Shown: piece after piece, positions 19,565 through 27,897 of the stretch
Layout of the letters: each line of letters starts with the position of its first letter
Numbering within the stretch: the stretch's first letter is position 1
DNA from: Microbacterium sp. AK031
GTDB taxonomy: Bacteria; Actinomycetota; Actinomycetes; Actinomycetales; Microbacteriaceae
DNA length: 64,000 nucleotides
Reading direction: 5' to 3'
Assembly: GCF_024807145.1 (NCBI RefSeq)
Contig: NZ_JANUCA010000006.1
Coordinates: 1 to 64,000 of the forward strand
The notes under the pieces: generated by a model
The model's input: only the letters and a program-made list of their open reading frames with translations
What the model was told of the DNA's origin: nothing
Database searches by the model: none
Made by a program: the position numbers and the translations under genes

Positions 19565-19901
19565 GCGCCGAGACGCCGACACCGACGGACTCCCCCCACG
19601 CGCCGGCGGCTCCTGCCACGGAGGCCCGCCGCACGGCCCGCGGTGGTGCGCCCAGGTAGCGTCGGCAGGCTTTGTTGAAGGATTGGACGTCGGAGAAGCC
19701 CACCGATGCCGCGATCGACGCCACGGGCTGCGTCGTCCGCTCGAGCAGGTGCTTGGCCGTCGCCATCCGTCGGTCGCGGACGAACGCCGCCACGCTCACG
19801 CCGCGGTACTCGACGAACAGACGCGCCAAGTGGGAGGCGGAGTATCGCGACCGTGCGGCGAGCGCCCTCACGCTGAGGTCGCTCCACTCTCGAACCCGGT
19901 G
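19542..19901 (-). pseudogene. AraC-family regulator, only the DNA-binding domain left
   Basis: The minus strand encodes a complete AraC HTH domain: WSDLSVRALAARSRYSASHL, FVEYRGVSVAAFVRDRRMATA, then VASIAASVGFSDVQSFNKACRRYLG. The family-typical N-terminal sensor domain (about 150-180 residues) is absent. Upstream of HRVREW at 19901 the frame runs antisense to a dioxygenase fragment. The junction indicates a deletion that removed its 5' part and promoter. Its tail overlaps the GntR remnant by 23 bp. Confidence 0.75.
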
Positions 19902-20411
19902 TACAATGTCCGGCCGAAAGTCCCCCGTGTGGCCGCCGGTGCGGTGCCGTGGCACCAGGACAAGTCGTACTGGCCCGATGCGAACTCCAACCCGGTGGTC
20001 ACGGTGTGGATCTCGTTCGTCGACGCGACTCTGGAGAACGGCTGCCTCCACGTCCTGCCCCGCACGCAGACCCACAAGGTGCATGCCTTCCACCGCGAGA
20101 CTTACAGCGGAACAGGCTTCACCGAGGTCGACCTCGAAGCGGCCGGGCTCGTCCGCGATCGCTCCGTGGCCCTCCCGATCCCGGCGGGTACCGCGATCCT
20201 GTTCAACGACCGACTGGTGCACTGTTCGACTCGGAACGATTCGGACCACGTGCGGTGGAGTGTCGATCTGCGATACCAGCCGACCGACCAGGACCCGATG
20301 ACCTCCCACGGGGCGGGATTCCTCGCACGGAGCCGGAAGCATCCGGAGCGAGTCGCCCATCTGAACGACTGGCTGGCCGAGCGCCCCGAGCACTCCACGG
20401 TCCGGGCCTGA
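19893..20411 (+). pseudogene. phytanoyl-CoA dioxygenase (PhyH) family protein, N-terminus lost
   Basis: About 172 residues of a PhyH-type Fe(II)/2-oxoglutarate oxygenase remain. They include the iron ligands in PWHQDKSYW (His-x-Asp), the distal His in LVHCSTRNDSDHVRWS with the 2-oxoglutarate Arg, and the linking GCLHVLPRTQTHK. The family usually has about 100 more N-terminal residues and no plausible start exists at the junction. AraC and PhyH genes are commonly divergent neighbours. Here they abut at 19893-19901 because the divergent promoter and both 5' ends are gone. Confidence 0.75.
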
Positions 20412-20442
20412 AGGGGTGGGTGCGGCGCCGCACCCACCCCTT
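20411..20442. terminator. perfect 32-bp palindrome, bidirectional terminator
   Basis: AAGGGGTGGGTGCGGC (20411-20426) is followed directly by its exact reverse complement (20427-20442). The palindrome lies between the ends of the PhyH fragment (+) and the sulfatase (-), with TT at one side and AA at the other. It is a strong intrinsic-terminator candidate for both strands. Confidence 0.8.
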
Positions 20443-21773
20443 CATGACGGCGCGACCGCGGGGTCGTGCAGGGCGATCTGCGTCCGGCGGAGCTGCTCGC
20501 GCATGGATTCGACGAGGTCCGCATTCGCGGGATCGGCGATGAGGTTCTGGCGTTCCCACGGGTCGTCGACGGTGTCGAACAGCTGATCGTGCGCGAGATC
20601 CGCGTAGGAGATGAGCTTGAACCGTCCGCGACGGACTGCCCGCTGGTCCATACCGTACGCGGTGAAGACCTCTACGTCGCGGGAGTCGTCGATACCATCG
20701 ACGATCGGGACGAGCGAGGGGAACTGCAGGTGTTCGGGGGCGGTGACGCCGACGAGATCGCAGATGGTGGCGTAGATGCTCCCCGAGTAGACCGGGGTGG
20801 TCCGTTCCTGCGCGGCGGGGACGCCGGGCCCGGCGACCACGAGTGGCACGCGGGTGCTGTGGTCGTACAGACTCTGCTTTCCCATCAGTCCGTGCTCTCC
20901 CAGGGCGAGACCGTGATCTCCCGAGAAGACGATCACGGTCTCCCGGCCTGAGCGACGCTCCGCGTCCTCGACCGCGCGCAGCAGCCTCCCGATCTCCCGG
21001 TCTACGTGGGTGATCATCGCGAAGTACTCCCGGCGGTGCAGCTGAACCGCCGCCTCCGTGCGGGGGAACGGCGCGAGTTGTTCATCACGCAGACGCAGCG
21101 AACCGTTGTCGAACGGATGCTCCGGCAGGAAGTTCGGGGGGATGCGAATCGCATCCCCGGGGTAGCGGTCGAGGAACTCCTGGGGCGCTTGTCGCGGGTC
21201 GTGCGGTGCGTGGTAGGCGAGGTGGAGGAAGTACGGACTCGAACCGTGGTCACGCGCGACGAAGTCGACGGCGGCATCGGTCCATCGCTCCGAGGAGTGC
21301 TCGATCCGCCCATCGTCTCGCGTCATCCAGTGGCCGCCTCGTGCGGTGTCCGCGGGGTCCCAGGCGTCGGTCCCACTCGGTCGGTGATAGGCCTCGTCGG
21401 ACGTGTCCGTCGTCCCGAGCATGCCACCACCCCACGGTCCGACCTCGGCGTAGTCCTCCTCGAGGGCCGACTCGCGGTTGTGCCACTTGCCCGTGAAGTA
21501 CGAGTCGTATCCGGCCCCGGTCAGCGCCCGCCCCAGCCGGGTGACGTCGTCGAATCCGGGCTCGGAATCGAAGACCGTCAATCCGGTCAGAAGCATGCGA
21601 CGCGCCGGCGTGCAGACAGCCGGGATGGTGGACCCCTGGTTCTCCGCGTGGGTGAACGTGATGCCCCTTGCGCGCAAGGCGTCGAGGTTCGGCGTCGAGA
21701 CCTGATCGCTGCGGAGGGACCAATGCGTCATGTCGTCCATGAAGATCAGGACGACATTCGGGCGCTCCGCCAT
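20442..21773 (-). CDS. type I sulfatase with CTPAR motif, cytoplasmic
   Basis: This 443-residue S1 sulfatase starts MAERPNVVLIFMDDMTHW. The activation motif is VCTPARRMLLTG (Cys with Ala rather than Ser, still C-x-P/A-x-R compatible), then FTGKWHN and FSGDHGLALGEHGLMGK. No signal peptide is seen. The ATG at 21773 follows the GH2 stop by two bases, so the pair is coupled. It is the last gene of the importer-GH2-sulfatase operon (27542 to 20442), which suggests that it removes sulfate from the oligosaccharide imported by that transporter. Confidence 0.9.
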   Translation of the reverse strand: MAERPNVVLIFMDDMTHWSLRSDQVSTPNLDALRARGITFTHAENQGSTIPAVCTPARRMLLTGLTVFDSEPGFDDVTRLGRALTGAGYDSYFTGKWHNRESALEEDYAEVGPWGGGMLGTTDTSDEAYHRPSGTDAWDPADTARGGHWMTRDDGRIEHSSERWTDAAVDFVARDHGSSPYFLHLAYHAPHDPRQAPQEFLDRYPGDAIRIPPNFLPEHPFDNGSLRLRDEQLAPFPRTEAAVQLHRREYFAMITHVDREIGRLLRAVEDAERRSGRETVIVFSGDHGLALGEHGLMGKQSLYDHSTRVPLVVAGPGVPAAQERTTPVYSGSIYATICDLVGVTAPEHLQFPSLVPIVDGIDDSRDVEVFTAYGMDQRAVRRGRFKLISYADLAHDQLFDTVDDPWERQNLIADPANADLVESMREQLRRTQIALHDPAVAPS

Positions 21774-21775
21774 GC

Positions 21776-24244
21776 TCACATCCGCTCCATCGTGGCCTTC
21801 CACGCGACCCCGCCGAAGGCGGGAACGCCCGGATCGGCCACGCTCTGCAGGGTGAGGGTCGTGGTTCCGAGGTTCCAGCCGGAAGCCGACACGGTGATCT
21901 CGCCTTCCTCGTCGGTCGTGCGAACCAGAACCTCGGCGAGCCCGTGGAACGCCCGACGCTGCGGAGCACGGTCGGACTCGTGCGAGTTCGGATCCCCGTT
22001 CCCGGTTCCGAGCACCGCACCGGGGCCTGACACCTCGAAGAACAACGTTTCGTCCGATAAGGGGTGGAGCCGACCTTCGGCATCGACGACGCGCGCGACG
22101 ACGACGGCAAGATCGTCACCACCGGCACGAAGACGATCGCGATCGACGGCGAGCTGAATCCGCGCAGGCGCGGAAACGGTCGAGCGGGTGTCTCGCGAGA
22201 CCTCCACACCGTCGGCATCGAAACCGATGGTGACGAGTTCTCCGGGCGCATAGGTGACGCTCGCGTCGACGCGCCCGTTCACCGGCATGGCCTCGTCGGC
22301 GACGACTTCACCGTTGACCTGGATCTGCACACGGGCGGCGTTGCTGTAGCACTGCACGTCGATCTGCTGCCCCTCGCGGCCGTACCACGTCCAGTGCGGC
22401 ATCACGAACGTGTACGCGTCCTCGGGGCGCCACCAGGCACGAAGGTAGTGAGCGATCTCCTTGGGGAACCCGCAGTAGTCGAGAATCCCGAAACGGGAGA
22501 TCACCGAGGGCCAGTCGTACGGGAAGGTCTCGCCGCGGTAGTCGAATCCCGTCCAGATGAACGTTCCGGACAGGAACGGGCGCGCGACGCAGTCGCGCCA
22601 GGTCTCCTCGATCGTGTAACCCCATGGCGTGTGGGTCGTGCCGTAGGCGCTCGCGGTCTCGGGGAATCGTTCATCGGGGAAGTTGTTGTGGTCGTCCCAG
22701 CGATCCCCGATGGTCATCGGAAGGCTGGACCCCCGGTCGGGGTTGTAGAGCCCGCGGGTGGCGGCGCCGCCGAACGTCTCGGTGGCGACCTTCGGCCAGT
22801 CCGGGTACTTCGCGTGGACATCGTCGTAGTTCTCGCTGCGCTGACCCGACCGGTAGTTCGAGCCGAACACGTCGACGAAATGCCCATCCTCCGCGTGGAA
22901 GTCGACCAGCTCCGCCCAAGTCTGATTCATGGCATAGGTCGTCGGCCGATCGTCCAGGCGGCTGACGGCGTGGCGCATGCGCTTGAGAATGGCCTTCCCG
23001 ACTCGCCGGCCATGGAGCTGCATCTCCTCATTGCCGATGCTCCACATGATCACCGAGGGGTGGTTGCGGTCGCGTCGCACGAGGTCTTCGGCCTGCCCGA
23101 GAAGCTCGTCGCCGATCCCGGGGATGCGTACCTCGTCCATCACCATGATGCCCACGCGGTCACATGCGTCGAGCAACGCCGGATCCGGCGGGTTATGACT
23201 CACGCGGATGGCGTTGCACCCCATCTCCTTCAGCTGGCGCATCCTCCATTCCTGCAGCGCTGGCGGCACCGCGATGCCGACTCCGGCGTGGTCCTGGTGG
23301 ATGCACACGCCCTTCAGCTTCATGCCGACCCCGTTGAGGAAGAAGCCCCCCGACGGGTCGAACCGGATGTCCCGGAATCCCGTGACGGTGGTGACGCTGT
23401 CGACCACCTCGTCGTCAACGAGGATTTCGCTGCGCACGACATACAGCGCGGGGTCCTCGGGCCTCCACAGGCGCGGGTCGGCAACGGTCATCGACACCGT
23501 CCTCGAGGAGGTGGCGACATCGTCCACGCGTACGGCCGTGGCCGCGGACTCCGCAACGAGAGCGCCCGATCCGTCGGACACCGTGCACCGCACGACCGCG
23601 TCCACCGGGTCGAAGCTCATGTTCGCCACGGGCAGGTCGACGGCGACGGATCCATCCACCTTCGCACGCACATGCAGAGTCCGGGCGTCGATGTACACGT
23701 CGGCGGTGCGCACGAGCCGAACCTCGCGGTACACGCCGGCCCCTTCATAGCTCCAGAGCTCGTTGTCGGTCGGGTCGACGTGCACGACGACCGTGTTCGC
23801 ACCGGTCTCGCACAGTTCGGTGATGTCATAGGCGAACGAGGTGTATCCGCTGAGGTGACGACCGACGAAGTGGCCGTTGACGAAGACGCGGGAGTCGCGG
23901 AACACCCCGTCGAACTCGATGTGGACCCGCTCGTGCTCGCCCACCGGGTCGAGCTCGAAGACGCGGGCGTAAACGGCCGGCTCGCGCCGCAGACCTCCAA
24001 CCTTCGCATCCACCTCGACGGTGAACTCGCCATCCAGCGCATAGTCGTGGGGCACGCGCACCTCTCGCCACTCTTCGAGCGCGGGGTTCCCTGTGCGCGA
24101 GAGCCCGTGGTTGCCAGCCTTCTGCCACAGGCTGGTCTCATTGGCGATGATCTGCACGTTCCCATGGATGCGCGCTTCCGCCGGTATGTCGGCGTCGAGA
24201 GCAAAGCGCCAGTCTCCGTTGAGCGAGGTCGTGCGGCGGGTCAT
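21776..24244 (-). CDS. GH2 beta-galactosidase, BgaB/DUF4982-type
   Basis: This 822-residue GH2 enzyme differs in architecture from the LacZ types in this window. It has the sugar-binding N-domain with WREVRVPHDYALDGEF, FDGVFRDSRVFVNG and YEGAGVYREVRLV. The catalytic barrel has acid/base Glu in WSIGNEE and nucleophile Glu in VATETFGG, then FIWTGFDYRGETFPYDWPS and FGILDYCGFPK. C-terminal Ig-like domains follow, with GTGNGDPNSHE. This type occurs in Bacteroidetes and actinobacterial loci for algal galactans and other beta-galactosides. There is no signal peptide. GAAAGGACCCAC precedes the ATG at 24244. Confidence 0.9.
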   Translation of the reverse strand: MTRRTTSLNGDWRFALDADIPAEARIHGNVQIIANETSLWQKAGNHGLSRTGNPALEEWREVRVPHDYALDGEFTVEVDAKVGGLRREPAVYARVFELDPVGEHERVHIEFDGVFRDSRVFVNGHFVGRHLSGYTSFAYDITELCETGANTVVVHVDPTDNELWSYEGAGVYREVRLVRTADVYIDARTLHVRAKVDGSVAVDLPVANMSFDPVDAVVRCTVSDGSGALVAESAATAVRVDDVATSSRTVSMTVADPRLWRPEDPALYVVRSEILVDDEVVDSVTTVTGFRDIRFDPSGGFFLNGVGMKLKGVCIHQDHAGVGIAVPPALQEWRMRQLKEMGCNAIRVSHNPPDPALLDACDRVGIMVMDEVRIPGIGDELLGQAEDLVRRDRNHPSVIMWSIGNEEMQLHGRRVGKAILKRMRHAVSRLDDRPTTYAMNQTWAELVDFHAEDGHFVDVFGSNYRSGQRSENYDDVHAKYPDWPKVATETFGGAATRGLYNPDRGSSLPMTIGDRWDDHNNFPDERFPETASAYGTTHTPWGYTIEETWRDCVARPFLSGTFIWTGFDYRGETFPYDWPSVISRFGILDYCGFPKEIAHYLRAWWRPEDAYTFVMPHWTWYGREGQQIDVQCYSNAARVQIQVNGEVVADEAMPVNGRVDASVTYAPGELVTIGFDADGVEVSRDTRSTVSAPARIQLAVDRDRLRAGGDDLAVVVARVVDAEGRLHPLSDETLFFEVSGPGAVLGTGNGDPNSHESDRAPQRRAFHGLAEVLVRTTDEEGEITVSASGWNLGTTTLTLQSVADPGVPAFGGVAWKATMERM

Positions 24245-24338
24245 GTGGGTCCTTTCGAGGAACGATGGTGGAGGGGGAAGCCGGCCTCGTCGGAGGGTGG
24301 CGCCGATCGACCGCGGCTCGGGCGACCGGCGCCAGGCC

Positions 24339-25244
24339 TCACGACTTCACACTTCCTGCGGTCAGTCCGGCGCGCCAGAACCGCTGCAGTGCGAGGAAGG
24401 CGATCACGAGGGGGATGACCGAGAGGAAGGCGCCGGTGATGACGAGGCTGTAGACGGGTTCGTTCTGGCGTGAGAACCACTGGTACAGCCCAAGTGTCAC
24501 GGGGAAGAGGTCTGTGCTCGAGAGCATCACGAGCGGGAGGAAGAAGTTGTTCCACACCGCGACGAACGTGAAGAGGAAGACCGTGACCAGCGCCGGGGAC
24601 ATGATCCGCAGCGCGATCGAGAAGAAGATCCGCAGCTCGCTCGCACCGTCGATGCGCGCCGCTTCGATGAGTTCATCTGACACGCTGGCTGCCGCATACA
24701 CGCGGCAGAGGTACACCGCGAACGGACTGACGAATGCCGGGAGGAGGACCGCCAGATAGGTGTTGACGATTCCCATCCAGGAGAACATCAAGTACAGCGG
24801 GATGGTCAACAGCGCGGAGGGAAGGAGGACGCCGGCGATGACGAACGCGAACAGCGCTCCTCGACCCCAGAAGTCGTACTTGGCCAGTGCGTAGCCGCAC
24901 GCGGCCCCGAGGAGGGTCGCGACCGCCCCACCGACGCCCGCGTAGATGACGGAGTTGAGCATCCACAGCGGGAACGCGCCGGTCTCGTAGGTGAAGACGT
25001 CGGCGATGTTCTGAAAGAGATTGAACTCGCCGAACCACAGTCCGTTCGTGGCGAAGAGGTCTCCGTCGTCTTTCGTGGCGGAAACGATCAACCACCAAAC
25101 CGGGACGAGAAAGTACAACGCGCTGAGGAGAAGAACCCCGAAGGTCAGGACCGTCGACGTCTTCGAGACGTGCAGCGCGTCGGGAGAGGGAACCGGCGCC
25201 GCCGTCTTCCGTCGGTTCGCGGTAACGAGAGTCGCGGTAGCCAT
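24339..25244 (-). CDS. CUT1 ABC importer permease (MalG-like), system 1
   Basis: This 301-residue inner-membrane permease has six predicted hydrophobic segments and the cytoplasmic EAA loop EAARIDGASELRIFFSIALRIMSP, which docks to the ATPase. The C-terminal end FLALQRFWRAGLTAGSVKS is typical of MalG-type subunits. I chose the ATG at 25244, which shares its A with the stop of the preceding permease (TGATG). A GTG at 25247 is the alternative. The ATPase is not encoded nearby, so a shared MsiK-type ATPase is expected. Confidence 0.92.
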   Translation of the reverse strand: MATATLVTANRRKTAAPVPSPDALHVSKTSTVLTFGVLLLSALYFLVPVWWLIVSATKDDGDLFATNGLWFGEFNLFQNIADVFTYETGAFPLWMLNSVIYAGVGGAVATLLGAACGYALAKYDFWGRGALFAFVIAGVLLPSALLTIPLYLMFSWMGIVNTYLAVLLPAFVSPFAVYLCRVYAAASVSDELIEAARIDGASELRIFFSIALRIMSPALVTVFLFTFVAVWNNFFLPLVMLSSTDLFPVTLGLYQWFSRQNEPVYSLVITGAFLSVIPLVIAFLALQRFWRAGLTAGSVKS

Positions 25245-26206
25245 CACTGCGCCTTTCGCGTGGTGAGTCGGTAGTACAGCATGGAGAGCACTCCTGCGAT
25301 GATCGCCACCACGACCGAGGCCGCGGCGGCATAGTTGAAGTCGTCAGACTGGAACGCTGCCTGCATCACGAACATGGTCGGAACGAACGTCGAGTTGACG
25401 TTGTCGGAGATCGTCTCGAGAACCTTCGCCTCGTTGAAGATCTGGATCGCGCCGATGATGGACAGCGTCCCCGTCAGCACGAGAGCAGGCCCTACCTGCG
25501 GGAGCTTGATCCTCAGGGCTAGCTGCCACTCGGACGCACCGTCGAGACGGGCCGCCTCGTACATCTCCCGGGGAATCGACTGCAACGCCGACAGGATGAT
25601 GAGCATGTTGTACCCCATCCATCCCCACGTGATCATGTTCCCGATCGACAGGAGCACGGTTCCCTGAGCGAGGAAGTCCAGATCAACCCCGACGTTGGCC
25701 GCGGCGTCGACGATCGGGCTGAGCGTAGGCGAGTACAGATACGACCATAGGATCGCCCCGACCAGTCCCGGGATCGCGTAGGGGAGGAAGTAGATCAAGC
25801 GGAACGCTCGAACCCCCCTCGCGGCGGCGGAGTCGAGCAGGAGTGCCAACACCAGCGCCCCGCCCAGCATCACCGGCACCTGCACGATGGCGATGCCGAA
25901 CATATGACCGAATGAACCCCAGAAGTCCGGGTCGGTCACCACGCGTGCATAGTTGTCCACCCCGACGAACACCGTCTCCGGAGCTGTCAGCCCCAGTCCG
26001 CTGGACTTGCGTGCGAAGAAGCTCTGCCCGATCGCGAAGAGAAGCGGTGCCACGTTCGTCAACACGAACAGCGCGAGGAAGGGGATGGTGAACAGAGCAA
26101 TGGCGCGGCGGCGGTGTCCTGCCGTGGTGAGGGCGCGACGGGTGGAGTTCACGCCGCGCCCTGCACGAGAGACACCGCTGGCCGACCGCTCGGTGGCAAG
26201 CGTCAT
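25244..26206 (-). CDS. CUT1 ABC importer permease (MalF-like), system 1
   Basis: This 320-residue permease has a cytoplasmic N-tail, six membrane segments starting with AIALFTIPFLALFVLTNVAP, and the EAA loop EAARLDGASEWQLALRIKLPQ. GAAGGACTAAGAC precedes the ATG at 26206, 28 bp after the binding-protein stop. It forms the channel with the MalG-like subunit. Confidence 0.92.
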   Translation of the reverse strand: MTLATERSASGVSRAGRGVNSTRRALTTAGHRRRAIALFTIPFLALFVLTNVAPLLFAIGQSFFARKSSGLGLTAPETVFVGVDNYARVVTDPDFWGSFGHMFGIAIVQVPVMLGGALVLALLLDSAAARGVRAFRLIYFLPYAIPGLVGAILWSYLYSPTLSPIVDAAANVGVDLDFLAQGTVLLSIGNMITWGWMGYNMLIILSALQSIPREMYEAARLDGASEWQLALRIKLPQVGPALVLTGTLSIIGAIQIFNEAKVLETISDNVNSTFVPTMFVMQAAFQSDDFNYAAAASVVVAIIAGVLSMLYYRLTTRKAQ

Positions 26207-26234
26207 GTCTTAGTCCTTCAGTAGTCGTAGGCGG

Positions 26235-27542
26235 TCAGTCGGTGACGACGGAGAGCCCACGCTCTTCCATGGCATCGACGGTCGCCGTCTGTGCGTCGTC
26301 TACGATCTGCGGCAGCGTGGAACGGCCCTGCGAGACATCGGCCAGCCCGTCACGGAAGGCGGTCAGCGTCTCGTTCGCGCTGGGACCCCATGCCCAGTAG
26401 CCCTCCACGCTGCTCGCCGACTCGGCGAAGGCGTCGCCGAGAACCTGACCGCCGAAGAACTCGTTGGGCTCGTCGAAGACCGGGTACTCGAGAGCGTCGA
26501 TGGCCGCGGGGTAAAGGCTACCTCCCTCATCAGGGTTCGCCATGAAGTTCCAGGACTCCTCCGACGTGTTCAGCCATGTGGCGAACTCGACGGCCTCTTC
26601 GATGTGATCGCAACCCTTCAAGACGCCGACGGCACTACCACCGTTGTTCGCAGTCACCCCGTCACCCCACGTGGGCATCTGGGCAACGGCCCAGTTGCCG
26701 GCCTGGTCGGCGACGTTCGAGGAGATCAGCCCGGCGTTCCATGCCGCACCCACATAGTTCACGAGTGTGGAATCGGTCAGCAGCTTGAAGAAGCTGGGAT
26801 CGTAGCGGGGCCCGGCCGTTGCGACACCGTCATCCAAGAGGCCCTGCCAGTACTCGGCAACCTCCACTGTCTCGGGCGAGTCGACAGCGACCCGCCATGA
26901 TTCACCGTCGACAGAAGTCCACTCCGTGCCCTTCTGCGCTGCAAAACTCGCGAATCCACTCGGATCGTTGGTTCCGATGAACGCGCCATACATCTCCGGA
27001 TTTGCCTCGTGGATGGTGGCGGCCTGTTCGGCATACTCATCCCATGTGGCGGGCGGGGTGAGCCCGAGGTCTTCGTAGACATCGGTGCGGTAGTACATCA
27101 CCATGGGGCCGGTGTCTTGGGGGATGCCGTATGACGCATCCCCGAAGGAGTAGGCGGCCCATGTCCACGGCAGGAACTGGCTTTCGATGTCCGCGGTGTA
27201 CTCGCTGAGGTCCTCGAGGTAGCCGTTGGCGACGAAGCCCGCGGTGAGCGTGCCGGCAAGCTGAGCAAGGCAGGGCGCATTCCCTGCTGCGACAGACGAG
27301 CTGATCTTCACGCTCGTCTCTTCACCGTTGGGCATCCGGGTGAAGTTGACCTGGATGTCGGGATTCTGCTCGTTCCAAAGCTCGATCGGCTTCTCGATAC
27401 CCGGTACCCACGCCATGAATTCCAGTTCGACCGGTTCGCCGTTGCCGGCGTCTCCGCCGCTCTGTGCAGAGCACCCCGCGACGGCGAGAGTCAACGCGGC
27501 TCCCGCGGCGACCGCGGCCCCAATGCGTCGTTGTTTCATCAT
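26235..27542 (-). CDS. sugar ABC importer lipoprotein binding protein, system 1
   Basis: This 435-residue family 1 solute-binding lipoprotein has a signal peptide ending in the lipobox LAVAGCSAQSGG (lipid on Cys at about residue 25). The mature part has FMAWVPGIEKPIELWNEQNPDIQV, PQDTGPMVMYYRTDVYED and WEYxx-type tryptophans. AAAGGAG lies eight bases before the ATG at 27542. It is the first gene of an operon with two permeases, GH2 and sulfatase, so its ligand is probably a sulfated or beta-galactosyl oligosaccharide. Confidence 0.92.
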   Translation of the reverse strand: MMKQRRIGAAVAAGAALTLAVAGCSAQSGGDAGNGEPVELEFMAWVPGIEKPIELWNEQNPDIQVNFTRMPNGEETSVKISSSVAAGNAPCLAQLAGTLTAGFVANGYLEDLSEYTADIESQFLPWTWAAYSFGDASYGIPQDTGPMVMYYRTDVYEDLGLTPPATWDEYAEQAATIHEANPEMYGAFIGTNDPSGFASFAAQKGTEWTSVDGESWRVAVDSPETVEVAEYWQGLLDDGVATAGPRYDPSFFKLLTDSTLVNYVGAAWNAGLISSNVADQAGNWAVAQMPTWGDGVTANNGGSAVGVLKGCDHIEEAVEFATWLNTSEESWNFMANPDEGGSLYPAAIDALEYPVFDEPNEFFGGQVLGDAFAESASSVEGYWAWGPSANETLTAFRDGLADVSQGRSTLPQIVDDAQTATVDAMEERGLSVVTD

Positions 27543-27897
27543 TGCTGCTACTCCTTTGTATGCATGATCCAGCAGGCAGGATTGATCATATCATTTTCGC
27601 GTTGTAACGCAAGATAGGCAGTTATTCGGCATTATGGCGCGCAAATCAGCCTTCATCATATGATGACTATCCCGTCCGAGGCACCGCGTAGATAGTTTCG
27701 CATCTGCGGGCCGTCGTTAATTTGACCGCAGACCACGCCCCGCACAAGCAACCATCGCCGACCTGCGCAGCCGATTGAATCAGCTGTCAGACTCTGAGCG
27801 ATCAGCCGGGGTTCGACGGGCAGGATGGGCCGGAGCCCCGCCTGGTCGTGAGGTCGTTCGATCGCAACGCAAGTGCGCGATCCACACCGGGGACCCC
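27543..27897. promoter_or_regulatory. promoter region of system 1 operon with palindromes
   Basis: This 355-bp gap holds no gene that I recognise. GATCATATCATT (27584-27595) also occurs at 42102-42113 before the second importer and sulfatase-GH29 operons. GCGTT-GT-AACGC (27599-27610) is a short inverted repeat. TCATCATATGATGA (27653-27666) is a perfect 14-bp palindrome related to ACATATGATGAAT at 42175. Together they look like operators of a GntR-type repressor. The remaining right half (27700-27897) shows nothing clear. Confidence 0.55.

Noticed and set aside
19542-20393. 283-codon AraC-like frame taken as one gene
   Set aside because: Only the C-terminal ~120 codons are AraC-like. The rest is the reverse of the PhyH fragment, so it is not a true fusion protein.
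22064-24418. 784-codon plus-strand open frame
   Set aside because: It is the mirror of the GH2 gene at 21776-24244, shows no recognisable domain and has skewed low-complexity composition.
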